DNA of 8,082 nucleotides from an uncultured Verrucomicrobia subdivision 3 bacterium (GTDB taxonomy: Bacteria; Verrucomicrobiota; Verrucomicrobiia; Limisphaerales; UBA11358): the NCBI GenBank assembly GCA_903861445.1, contig CAIOUK010000235.1, forward strand, positions 1-8,082. Reading direction: 5' to 3'. Below are positions 1 through 5,751 of this stretch, piece after piece. Positions within the stretch are counted from its first letter, which is position 1; the number at the start of each line of letters is the position of its first letter. The notes beneath the pieces are model-generated. The model made no database searches, was not told the origin of the DNA, and worked only from the letters and a program-made list of their open reading frames with translations. The translations under genes were made by a program, and so were the position numbers.

Positions 1-58
1 AGTGGGCGCGGCCCATGAATTTGTAACCGATGAGTCCGACGCGGAAGGTTTTGGCCAT
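1..58 (-). CDS. Gfo/Idh/MocA-type oxidoreductase, N-terminus only
   Basis: Only the first 19 codons are in the window; the gene runs off the left edge. The start is the ATG whose complement lies at 56-58. The translation is MAKTFRVGLIGYKFMGRAH. The beta strand followed by a Gly-rich turn (VGLIGYKFMG) and then RAH matches the N-terminal NAD(P)-binding Rossmann motif of Gfo/Idh/MocA sugar-type oxidoreductases. A start of the form GLIGYxFMGxAH is common for these proteins in Verrucomicrobiota and Planctomycetota (from memory). They typically oxidise or reduce sugars, inositols or related polyols. The substrate cannot be read from this fragment. The gene diverges from lpxD and has a good sigma70-like promoter at 90-118. 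No Shine-Dalgarno sequence precedes the start. Confidence 0.72.
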   Translation of the reverse strand, partial: MAKTFRVGLIGYKFMGRAH

Positions 59-69
59 AAAAGTTGGGA

Positions 70-97
70 TTGAACAGAATCGTTCCCGCTTTATAGT
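70..97 (+). promoter_or_regulatory. Candidate sigma70-type promoter for lpxD
   Basis: TTGAAC (70-75) and TATAGT (92-97) are spaced by 16 bases. Transcription would start near 104, giving a leader of about 14 nt before the lpxD ATG at 118. The -10 box shares bases 92-95 with the -10 box of the divergent minus-strand promoter, so the two could not be occupied at once. This is a consensus match only. Confidence 0.4.
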
Positions 98-118
98 TAG
101 CCAAATAAATCAAGTCAA
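90..118 (-). promoter_or_regulatory. Candidate sigma70-type promoter for the minus-strand oxidoreductase
   Basis: Read on the minus strand, TTGACT (118 to 113) and TATAAA (95 to 90) are separated by exactly 17 bases. Transcription would start near 83 and give a leader of about 25 nt before the ATG at 58. The -35 box overlaps the first base of the lpxD start codon. This is a consensus match only. Confidence 0.45.
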
Positions 119-1131
119 TGACACTTACCACTGCTGAAATCGCAAAACAGCTCGCCGGCGAAGTCCTCGGCGACGCCAACGCCCCGCTCACCGGCTTTGC
201 CATGATTGACCGCGCCCAAGCCGGCGATCTCACGTTTGCCGAGAACGCCGAATATTTTGCCGCCGCCGAGGCCAGCGCCGCCACCGCCATCATCGCGGGC
301 AAGGACGCGACCTCGACGAAGAAAATCGTCATCCGCGTGGCGAATCCGCGTCTCGCGTTTGCCAAGGCGCTGGCCATCTTTTTTCCGGAACCAAAATTCG
401 TGCCGGGCATCCATCCTTCCGCCGTCATTGCCACGAGCGCGCAAATTGATCCGACGGCGCACATCGGACCGCATTGCACGATTGCTGAACGCGTGAAGAT
501 TGGCGCAAACGTGGTTTTGCAGTCCGGTAATTTTATTGGCGACGATTCGGTCATCGGCGCAGGGGCGAATTTATTTCCCAACGTCACGATTTATTCGCGC
601 ACGCAAATCGGCAAACGTGTCCGCATCCATGCCGGCGCGGTCATCGGTGCGGACGGTTTCGGCTACGTTTTCGACACGAGCTTTCATCGCAAAGTGCCGC
701 AGGTCGGCCATGTCATTATCGGCGACGACGTGGAGATTGGCGCGAACACCACCGTGGATCGCGGCGCGCTCGGCGCGACGGTCATCGGCAAAGGCACGAA
801 AATTGACAACCTCGTGCAGGTCGGCCACAACGTGGAAATCGGCGAGCATTCCATTTTGTGCGCGCAGGTCGGCATCGCCGGCAGTGCGAAGTTGGGCAGT
901 TACACCGTGCTGGCCGGCCAGGTGGGCATTGCCGGGCACATCAAAATCGGCAACAAAGTGACCATCGGCTCCAAGTCCGGCGTGATGCACAACATTCCCG
1001 ACGGCGAAACCTGGCTGGGCATTCCCGCGCAGCCGGACAAACAAGCCAAACGCATGATGATTGCACTACAACGCCTGCCCGACCTGTTCAAAAAAATTGC
1101 CGAGTGGGAAAAGAAATTGACCGGCAATTAA
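118..1131 (+). CDS. lpxD: UDP-3-O-acylglucosamine N-acyltransferase (LpxD)
   Basis: LpxD catalyses the third step of lipid A synthesis, moving a 3-hydroxyacyl chain from acyl-ACP to the 2-amino group of UDP-3-O-acylglucosamine in the cytoplasm. At 337 residues it has the usual family length. Residues 1-95 are the N-terminal uridine-binding domain. Residues from about 97 to 285 are left-handed beta-helix hexapeptide repeats (many I-G-x-x-x-x-I/V units). The end (about 300-337) is the C-terminal helical part. The motif DRGALGATVIG (214-224) is typical of LpxD. H237 in VGHNVEIG aligns with the catalytic His of E. coli LpxD (H239), and H274 in IAGHIKIG with the second conserved His (H276). No Shine-Dalgarno sequence precedes the ATG. 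No other lipid A gene is in view; it diverges from an oxidoreductase and is followed by a repeat. Confidence 0.95.
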   Translation: MTLTTAEIAKQLAGEVLGDANAPLTGFAMIDRAQAGDLTFAENAEYFAAAEASAATAIIAGKDATSTKKIVIRVANPRLAFAKALAIFFPEPKFVPGIHPSAVIATSAQIDPTAHIGPHCTIAERVKIGANVVLQSGNFIGDDSVIGAGANLFPNVTIYSRTQIGKRVRIHAGAVIGADGFGYVFDTSFHRKVPQVGHVIIGDDVEIGANTTVDRGALGATVIGKGTKIDNLVQVGHNVEIGEHSILCAQVGIAGSAKLGSYTVLAGQVGIAGHIKIGNKVTIGSKSGVMHNIPDGETWLGIPAQPDKQAKRMMIALQRLPDLFKKIAEWEKKLTGN

Positions 1132-1140
1132 GTTTTGCAA

Positions 1141-1209
1141 GGAGCGCCGAGCATCGCTCGACCAGAACCTGTTAAATTTTACGACGTGCCGAGCAATGCT
1201 CGGTGCTCC
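1141..1209. repeat. Paired-palindrome interspersed repeat, copy 1
   Basis: A 69-bp element has inverted ends: GGAGCGCCGAGC at the left and the complementary form GCTCGGTGCTCC at the right. Each end holds a small hairpin, CGAGC-ATC-GCTCG (1148-1160) on the left and CCGAGC-AAT-GCTCGG (1189-1203) on the right, with an AT-richer spacer of 27 bases between. A second copy lies inside aguA at 6602-6653, matching 19 of 20 bases at the left end and 20 of 22 at the right, with a shorter spacer. The arrangement resembles REP/BIME-type or MITE-like elements. It starts 9 bases after the lpxD stop and ends 4 bases before the preferred AraC start. It could serve as an mRNA 3' hairpin for lpxD, but there is no T-run, so it is not a classical terminator. 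Confidence 0.85.
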
Positions 1210-1213
1210 AGAA

Positions 1214-2185
1214 ATGAACACCAAGCCAGCAAACCAGAATTCCCGTCGCCCCGCGCCGCCGTTCACCGAAGCGAATGCTTGGCGTGATGTCGGCAAGGGC
1301 TGGCAGCCGCTGTTCGGCAATTTCCACGGCGCGGGCTACAGCATCGAATGGCACGATTTTTTTGCGAAACGCGAGTTCGATTGGGCGGCAACTTTTCATC
1401 CCGGCTGCGTGGAACTTTGCCTGAACCTCGCCGGTCACGGCTTCGTGGAATGCAAACATCGGCGCACGGATTTTGCGCCGGGCACCGTCGGATTTTATCA
1501 TCGCAAAGGCGAACCACTCACGGCCAGGCGCGCGGCGAACGAGCCGCACCAGTTTCTGACGGTGGAATTTTCCTGCGCCTTTCTCGCCAAACAGCTCGCG
1601 GGCATGGAACCGATGCTGCATCCGCTCGTGCGCGCAGCTATTGAAAACAAACCGTGCGAACTGGTTTCCGGCGCGACCGTCCGGCTGACAGCGGCACAGC
1701 AACAACTTATTTCCACACTGCGGCAGCCGCCGGTTTACGCGGCGGCACAGCCGCTGTGGTATCAATGCAAGGCACTGGAGCTGGCGCTGACTTTCTTTCT
1801 CCAGCCGTCGCCGGAAAATGAAATGTTCTGCTCGCGCCAGCAACGTGTCGCGCAGGAGCGCGTGGAACAGGTGATTTTTCTGCTGAAGCAAAATTTGTCC
1901 GAGCCGCCAACGTTGGAAGAACTCGGCCGGAAAATTGGCTGCAGTCATTTTTATTTGAGCCGGATTTTTTCCGCGCAGACCGGCCACACCATCACGCAGC
2001 ATCTGCGCCAGCTCCGCATGGAACGCGCGGCGGAGCTTTTGAAATCCGGCGAGCACAACGTCACCGAAACCGCGATGGAAGTGGGCTACAACAGCCTGAG
2101 CCATTTCAGCGCGGCGTTCCACGAAACCTTCGGCTGCTGCCCCGGCCTGTATCCGCTGAAATTGCCGGCGCAAAAGAACCCTTGA
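1214..2185 (+). CDS. AraC-family transcriptional regulator
   Basis: A DNA-binding regulator of 323 residues from the preferred ATG at 1214. The C-terminal 95 residues (about 228-323) form the double helix-turn-helix of AraC/XylS proteins: TLEELGRKIGCSHFYLSRIF is the first HTH, and VTETAMEVGYNSLSHFSAAF with FGCCPGLY is the second, carrying the family signature. The N-terminal 200 residues look like a cupin-type sensor (for example PGCVELCLNLAGHGFV and FAPGTVGFYH), but its ligand cannot be told. An in-frame ATG at 1196 would add six residues (MLGAPE), but these are encoded by the repeat at 1141-1209, so 1214 is preferred. No strong ribosome-binding site precedes either start. It is convergent with the Rieske gene and has no obvious target beside it. 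Confidence 0.9.
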   Translation: MNTKPANQNSRRPAPPFTEANAWRDVGKGWQPLFGNFHGAGYSIEWHDFFAKREFDWAATFHPGCVELCLNLAGHGFVECKHRRTDFAPGTVGFYHRKGEPLTARRAANEPHQFLTVEFSCAFLAKQLAGMEPMLHPLVRAAIENKPCELVSGATVRLTAAQQQLISTLRQPPVYAAAQPLWYQCKALELALTFFLQPSPENEMFCSRQQRVAQERVEQVIFLLKQNLSEPPTLEELGRKIGCSHFYLSRIFSAQTGHTITQHLRQLRMERAAELLKSGEHNVTETAMEVGYNSLSHFSAAFHETFGCCPGLYPLKLPAQKNP

Positions 2186-2195
2186 TTTACAAGCT

Positions 2196-2251
2196 GGTAG
2201 GGCTGACCTGCGGGTCAGCCGGGGATGGCGGCGCAGCAGCGCCGCCCTACC
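2196..2251. repeat. Two-hairpin palindromic repeat between convergent genes
   Basis: A 56-bp element is bounded by a perfect 8-bp inverted repeat, GGTAGGGC at one end and GCCCTACC at the other. Inside are two perfect hairpins with 8-bp stems and 4-nt loops: GGCTGACC-TGCG-GGTCAGCC (2201-2220) and GGCGGCGC-AGCA-GCGCCGCC (2227-2246). It almost fills the 66-bp gap between the AraC stop (2185) and the Rieske stop codon (2252-2254), which it directly abuts. It probably slows or ends transcription from both sides or protects both mRNA 3' ends, although neither side has a T-run. Its sequence is unrelated to the 1141-1209 repeat, but the two-hairpin plan is the same. Confidence 0.82.
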
Positions 2252-2653
2252 TTACACAGCGGAAATTCTCACCAGCAACTCGCCCTTTTCGTTCGTAGAG
2301 ATTTCAAACTGGGGCAATGCGCGCCGCGCCGGACCTTCAGTCACATTGCCATCCGCGTCGAAGGTTGAGCCGTGGCAGGGACAATAAAAAGTTTTGTCCG
2401 GCTCGGCGTCCAACTTGCATTTCCTGTGCGTGCAGATGGCCGAGAGCGCAAACAGATTCGCACCGCGTCGCACGAGAAAAAATCCCAGATCGCGGTAACG
2501 CGCATAAACGCCGTCGGCCAAATATTGCGCAGCGGAGCCGGCGTTGACAATTTTTTCGCGGTTGCCGCCAGAAAAATTTCCGCCGCCGGGCGCGGCGCAC
2601 CCGGCGGCGAAGGCCGCACCCAACAACAAAAACGTGCGGCGATCTAATTGCAT
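2252..2653 (-). CDS. Exported Rieske [2Fe-2S] protein, probable lipoprotein
   Basis: A 133-residue electron-transfer protein with one Rieske domain (about 35-133). Box 1 is CTHRKC (74-79) and box 2 is CPCHGSTF (91-98). By analogy with bc1 Rieske proteins, C74, H76, C91 and H94 bind the cluster, and C79 and C93 form the stabilising disulfide. GPARRALPQF (107-116) matches the Pro-loop region. The N-terminus has a Tat-like twin arginine (DRRTFLLLG, R5-R6) followed by a hydrophobic stretch and a lipobox-like AAGC (C19), so export by Tat and lipid anchoring are likely. It lacks a long membrane anchor. The ATG at 2653 is preferred over an in-frame TTG at 2665, because TTG would overlap the preceding gene. 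The start lies one base after the barrel gene's stop (TGA-A-ATG), so translation is probably coupled. Its redox partner is unknown; no cytochrome b or oxidase gene is in view. Confidence 0.88.
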   Translation of the reverse strand: MQLDRRTFLLLGAAFAAGCAAPGGGNFSGGNREKIVNAGSAAQYLADGVYARYRDLGFFLVRRGANLFALSAICTHRKCKLDAEPDKTFYCPCHGSTFDADGNVTEGPARRALPQFEISTNEKGELLVRISAV

Positions 2654-2654
2654 T

Positions 2655-3530
2655 TCAAAATTCAAAAACGAGGCTGGTCAGCACGCCCCAATGTGTGTCC
2701 GCCCGCGCGCCGTTGTCCACCGGAAAAACGAACACGATGCCGGGACGCAGCTGGATGCGGCCAATGGCCTTGAGATTGAAACGCAGGCCGACATCGGCGG
2801 TCAGGCTATTCTGGCCGGCGGCGTCTTTGTTCAACTGCGTTTCGCCGGACAATTCCAGCACCGGAATAATTTTATCCACGCCGGGCAGCGGCAGGATCTT
2901 GTGCGGAATGTCGTAGCCGAACACGAAGCCGTATTCAAACGTGTGCACACCGCCTTCGTCGCCGGGGCCGAACAGCATCGAGTAGCCGAAAATGGATTGC
3001 ACGGTGAAGTTGCCGATTTTGGTGTCGTTAAAAATTTTCGGCACCAGCTCGGTGTTGTGGCTCACGGCGGAAGTCGTGGGAATGCCGAGTTCCACGCCCG
3101 CGCCAAAAGTGGTGTCGAACCCGCCGTGGCGCGAGACGAATTGATAAAACGGATAACGCGCGCCGACGTCAATGTTCGCCATGCCCTCGGTCACCTGCCC
3201 ACCCGTCACGTCGCGTTCGTAGGGGATTTCGAGCTCGAGCGTCATCAGGCCGATGCCGTATTCGATTTCGGGATGAAGAATGTCGGTGTGCGTGCTACCG
3301 CTGGCGGTGTGCAGCCAGTCGAGCCGGAATTCGCCGGTCTCCAAATCGGAGTCGTCCACCAAAAACGGTTCGGGATAGGCACCCTGGCCGTAGCTGCTGC
3401 GATGGTCGAGGCCGTTGAACAAACCGTAGCGCGTGTCCGGCGCATTCGTAGACGCGTCCTGCGCGAGCATTTTGCCGGTGGAAACCATCGCGACCGCGAC
3501 CGCGACACTCGTGAAACTAATTTTATTCAT
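2655..3530 (-). CDS. Outer-membrane beta-barrel protein, putative transporter
   Basis: A 291-residue protein with a Sec signal peptide (about 1-23, ending MLA before QDAS). The mature part shows alternating short beta strands rich in aromatic and Gly residues, such as HPEIEYGIGLMTLELEIPYER, and ends in LTSLVFEF with a C-terminal Phe, the usual recognition signal for outer-membrane barrel assembly. The pattern recalls the phenol-degradation MetA-like outer-membrane proteins often labelled transporter, but that family call is from memory of overall pattern, not a search. Substrate unknown. The gene lies 130 bp after the Cys-rich lipoprotein gene with a terminator between, so it likely has its own promoter. 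The Rieske gene follows after one base. The ATG at 3530 is supported by the signal peptide; no Shine-Dalgarno sequence is seen. Confidence 0.75.
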   Translation of the reverse strand: MNKISFTSVAVAVAMVSTGKMLAQDASTNAPDTRYGLFNGLDHRSSYGQGAYPEPFLVDDSDLETGEFRLDWLHTASGSTHTDILHPEIEYGIGLMTLELEIPYERDVTGGQVTEGMANIDVGARYPFYQFVSRHGGFDTTFGAGVELGIPTTSAVSHNTELVPKIFNDTKIGNFTVQSIFGYSMLFGPGDEGGVHTFEYGFVFGYDIPHKILPLPGVDKIIPVLELSGETQLNKDAAGQNSLTADVGLRFNLKAIGRIQLRPGIVFVFPVDNGARADTHWGVLTSLVFEF

Positions 3531-3535
3531 GCCCG

Positions 3536-3567
3536 AAAAATACCTGACAGCAAAAATACCGGCTGTC
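3536..3567 (-). promoter_or_regulatory. Repeats upstream of the barrel-Rieske operon, possible operator
   Basis: Just upstream of the barrel gene start are two direct copies of GGTATTTTT (minus strand; plus-strand positions 3536-3544 and 3552-3560), start to start 16 bases apart. An inverted repeat GACAGC-10 nt-GCTGTC (3546-3567) overlaps the second copy. They lie 6 to 37 bases before the ATG, where a repressor or a leader hairpin could act. The arms are only six bases, so chance is possible. Confidence 0.25.
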
Positions 3568-3610
3568 GCGCACTTGCAATTAGTTGGCGGCGGCTTGCAG
3601 GGTCAAAAGG

Positions 3611-3648
3611 AAAACGCCGGCCCGAAAAATTTCGCGGCGGCGTTTTTT
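3611..3648 (-). terminator. Intrinsic terminator after the Cys-rich lipoprotein gene
   Basis: A hairpin with a perfect 9-bp outer stem (AAAACGCCG with CGGCGTTTT) also contains an inner CGAAA/TTTCG pairing. On the minus strand the stem ends in TTTT, then CC and TTTT; on the plus strand it ends in six Ts. It lies 12 bases after the stop of the 65-residue lipoprotein gene, so it most likely ends the YHS-lipoprotein transcript. The symmetry means it could also stop plus-strand readthrough. Confidence 0.7.
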
Positions 3649-3660
3649 GAATCGGACGGA

Positions 3661-3858
3661 TTACTTTTTGCAACAAGTCGCGCAGCCGGCGGCATCTTTG
3701 CAGCATTTCGCGCACGTTGCGGAATCCTTGCAGCAACTGCCATCGCATTTCGCAGCCGGCTTGCAGCACGCGCTGCCGCTCTGGCAGCAGCTTGAGGTTG
3801 AACAGCCGGCGGCGAAAAGGCCGGCGGCCAGCACCGAGGCGAGCATCATTATTTTCAT
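3661..3858 (-). CDS. Small Cys-rich lipoprotein, possible metal binder
   Basis: A 65-residue protein beginning MKIMMLASVLAAGLFAAGCS, a clear lipoprotein signal with lipobox AAGC and lipidated C19. The mature part of 47 residues has 14 Cys including C19, and no His or aromatic residue. Cysteines come mostly as CC pairs (24-25, 31-32, 42-43, 52-53, 62-63). The last 28 residues are an imperfect tandem repeat: CDGSCCKDSAT, CAKCCKDAAG, CATCCKK. I do not recognise a named family. Such density suggests binding of a thiol-loving metal such as Cu, Zn, Cd or Hg, or a set of disulfides; in the periplasm either is possible. It lies 41 nt after the YHS-like gene, probably in one transcript ending at the terminator 3611-3648. 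The lipoprotein signal makes a real gene very likely despite the small size. Confidence 0.82.
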   Translation of the reverse strand: MKIMMLASVLAAGLFAAGCSTSSCCQSGSACCKPAAKCDGSCCKDSATCAKCCKDAAGCATCCKK

Positions 3859-3899
3859 GTTTTATCTTTGGTTGTCCGTGGGGTTTTGGTTTTCCGGCG

Positions 3900-4166
3900 T
3901 CAATTCTTGTTGGCCTTGTCGTCGGCACGAATGATTGTGAGGTATTTTTTTGGATCTTTGTCGAAATCTTTTTTGCAGCCCTTGCAGCACAACTTCACCT
4001 CCTGGCCTTGGTAGGTGAAGACGTAGGGCTTGCCCATGTCGCCGTCCAGCTTCTCGCCGGACACGGGGCAGGTGGTGAGTTTGTCCGGCGTCGGTTTGGC
4101 ATCTTCGGCCCACAGCGTGAGGCTGGTGGCGAGAGCGATACCGGTAAGCAGAATAAATTTTTTCAT
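3900..4166 (-). CDS. Exported YHS/TRASH-like metal-binding protein
   Basis: An 88-residue protein with a Sec signal peptide (about 1-20, ending TLWA before EDAK). The mature part carries CPVSGEKL (C33) and CCKGCKKDFDKDPKKYL (C60, C61, C64), the layout of YHS/TRASH-type domains, which bind metal ions and occur in copper- and heavy-metal-handling proteins. A role in periplasmic metal sensing, binding or delivery is inferred; the metal is unknown. The reading frame is open upstream to 4211, but the ATG at 4166 is chosen because MKKFILLTG starts a proper signal peptide. No Shine-Dalgarno sequence is visible. It is first in the minus-strand cluster, 41 nt before the Cys-rich lipoprotein gene, and diverges from the large conserved gene at 4300. 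Confidence 0.82.
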   Translation of the reverse strand: MKKFILLTGIALATSLTLWAEDAKPTPDKLTTCPVSGEKLDGDMGKPYVFTYQGQEVKLCCKGCKKDFDKDPKKYLTIIRADDKANKN

Positions 4167-4299
4167 GGTTAAATTACGACGGCAAGTTCGCACACCGCGC
4201 TCAACGCGCAAGTAATTTTTCCGGACGACCGCCGACGGGGTGGATCATCGCGGCATTGGACAGGCCGCTGATTTTTTGTATCGTGTGGCCAAGGAATTT

Positions 4300-5727
4300 A
4301 TGAGCAAGGAAAAGCTGAACACCGGCCAGAAGGCGCTCCAAATCAATCTCGACGCAAAAAAATACGGCACGTTCGCGGAGATCGGCGCCGGGCAGGAAGT
4401 CGCGCGCTGGTTTTTTCACGTCGGCAAGGCGTCCGGCACCGTGGCCAAAACCATTTCCGCCTACGACATGGCGGTGAGCGACGCCATCTACGGTCCCAGC
4501 GAACGCTACGTGAGCCGTGGTCGCCTGCGCGCGATGCTCGATTTGGAATTTGATCTGCTGCTCCAGCGTCTCGACAAAACCATCGGCGACCGGCGCACGT
4601 TTTTTGCCTTTGCCAACACCGTCACCACCAAGCCCATTTCCAAATACGGCGAGGAAGGTGGCCATGGCTGGCTCGGCGTGAAATTTCAAACGACCCCGCG
4701 CAGCGAACCTTCCACCATCATCATCCATGTGCGGATGCTCGACTGGGAAACCCCGCGCCAGCAGGAAGCCGTCGGCATCATCGGTGTCAATCTTATCCAC
4801 GCCGCGTTCTACCAACACATCGAACCGGAACGGCTCATCGGCGCGCTGCTCGACGGCCTGACCAGCCAGCGCGTCGAGGTGGACATGATTAAATTTTCCG
4901 GCCCGGCGTTCAGCGGCGTGGACAATCGTTTGATGGCGTTGCAGCTCGTCGAACAATGGCTGACCGAAGCCGCCATGTTCACCGCCGATGGCGAGAGCGT
5001 GATCCCGAGCGAACTGCTTTACAAAAAACCCGTGCTGCTCGAACGTGGCAGTTTCCGTCCGCTCACCAATCCGATGCTCGACATGCTCGAATGCGCGCAG
5101 AAGATGTTCGTCCGCGAGCCATCGCTGCAAGGCGAGGAGCCGGTCGTGATGTTCGAGATGACGCTGCGCCAGTTGCAGGTCGGCGACGCGATTGACCATC
5201 GCGATTTTCTCGACCGCGTGGACACGCTCGGCGCGCTGGGCAAGCCGGTGTTGATTTCCAATTTTCTCCGTTATCACCGGCTCGTCACCTACCTCTCGCG
5301 GCAGACGCAAAAGCCCATCGGCCTGCCCATCGGCCTCGTGCGCCTGCGCGACGTATTCGACGAAAAATTTTACACCGACCTGCCCGGTGGCTTGATGGAA
5401 TCGCTCGGCCAGTTGTTCAAAAACAGCGCGAAGCTCTACGTCTATCCGTCGCTCGACAAAAAAACCGGCAAACTCACGACGGTGGAAAATCTCGAAGTCG
5501 CGCAACACTTACGCCATCTCTACGCGCATCTGGTGGAAAATAAATTCATCCAGAACATCGCCAGCTACAATCCCGACGCGCTAAAGATTTATTCCAGCGA
5601 ACTGCTCGCCAAAATCCATGCCGGCGATGAAAGCCTAGGCCAGTTCATTCCGCCGCCGATTTTTGAAGCCATCAAGGCCAAGAAACTGTTCGGCTGGAAA
5701 CAGGCAGCCTCCACCGTCAAAATGTAG
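4300..5727 (+). CDS. Conserved protein of unknown function, 475 aa
   Basis: A large soluble protein without a signal peptide or membrane segment, so probably cytoplasmic. I recognise its N-terminal signature (INLDAKKYGTFAEIGAGQEV, 15-34, then SGTVAKTISAYDM, 45-57) from a conserved bacterial family of about this length whose database names are inconsistent and, as far as I know, unsupported. Other conserved-looking segments are YVSRGRLRAMLDLEF (70-84), HGWLGVKFQT (122-131), IIIHVRMLD (140-148) and EAVGIIGVNLIHAAFY (156-171). No catalytic motif is obvious. The ATG at 4300 is preferred because AAGGA (4291-4295) sits 4 nt upstream and the conserved family start follows; an in-frame GTG at 4240 would add 20 residues. 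It heads the plus-strand run; the zinc-ribbon gene follows after 24 nt. Function is not assigned. Confidence 0.85.
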   Translation: MSKEKLNTGQKALQINLDAKKYGTFAEIGAGQEVARWFFHVGKASGTVAKTISAYDMAVSDAIYGPSERYVSRGRLRAMLDLEFDLLLQRLDKTIGDRRTFFAFANTVTTKPISKYGEEGGHGWLGVKFQTTPRSEPSTIIIHVRMLDWETPRQQEAVGIIGVNLIHAAFYQHIEPERLIGALLDGLTSQRVEVDMIKFSGPAFSGVDNRLMALQLVEQWLTEAAMFTADGESVIPSELLYKKPVLLERGSFRPLTNPMLDMLECAQKMFVREPSLQGEEPVVMFEMTLRQLQVGDAIDHRDFLDRVDTLGALGKPVLISNFLRYHRLVTYLSRQTQKPIGLPIGLVRLRDVFDEKFYTDLPGGLMESLGQLFKNSAKLYVYPSLDKKTGKLTTVENLEVAQHLRHLYAHLVENKFIQNIASYNPDALKIYSSELLAKIHAGDESLGQFIPPPIFEAIKAKKLFGWKQAASTVKM

Positions 5728-5751
5728 CCGAAGGTGGAACGGGTTCATCGT

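Noticed and set aside
1141..1209. Reading the repeat after lpxD as a classical intrinsic terminator
   Set aside because: The hairpins lack a following T-run and the same sequence recurs inside the aguA coding region, so it is better treated as an interspersed repeat.
1172..2173. A 333-codon open frame on the minus strand opposite the AraC gene
   Set aside because: It is antisense to a clear AraC double helix-turn-helix and has Arg-rich composition typical of a shadow frame.
1141..2251. A CRISPR array or tandem repeat made of the palindromes
   Set aside because: There are only isolated copies of different families with no regular spacing and no cas gene in view.
3578..3606. Promoter for the barrel gene: TTGACC with a -10 box 17 or 18 bases later
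   Set aside because: The -35 box is good but the possible -10 boxes (CTAATT, TAATTG) match the consensus poorly, so I do not call it.
2544..3650. A 368-codon open frame on the plus strand across the barrel and Rieske genes
   Set aside because: It covers two minus-strand genes with a signal peptide, barrel end signal and Rieske motifs; its own translation shows no domain.
4240..4299. GTG start at 4240 for the 475-residue protein, and a possible promoter TTGGAC-17-TATCGT (4256-4284)
   Set aside because: AAGGA before the ATG at 4300 and the conserved start favour 4300. The promoter matches poorly and would start transcription inside that ribosome-binding site.
4201..5508. A 435-codon open frame on the minus strand opposite the 475-residue protein gene
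   Set aside because: It is Arg/His/Ala-rich low-complexity sequence without motifs, fully antisense to a gene with clear family signatures; long shadow frames are expected in GC-rich DNA.
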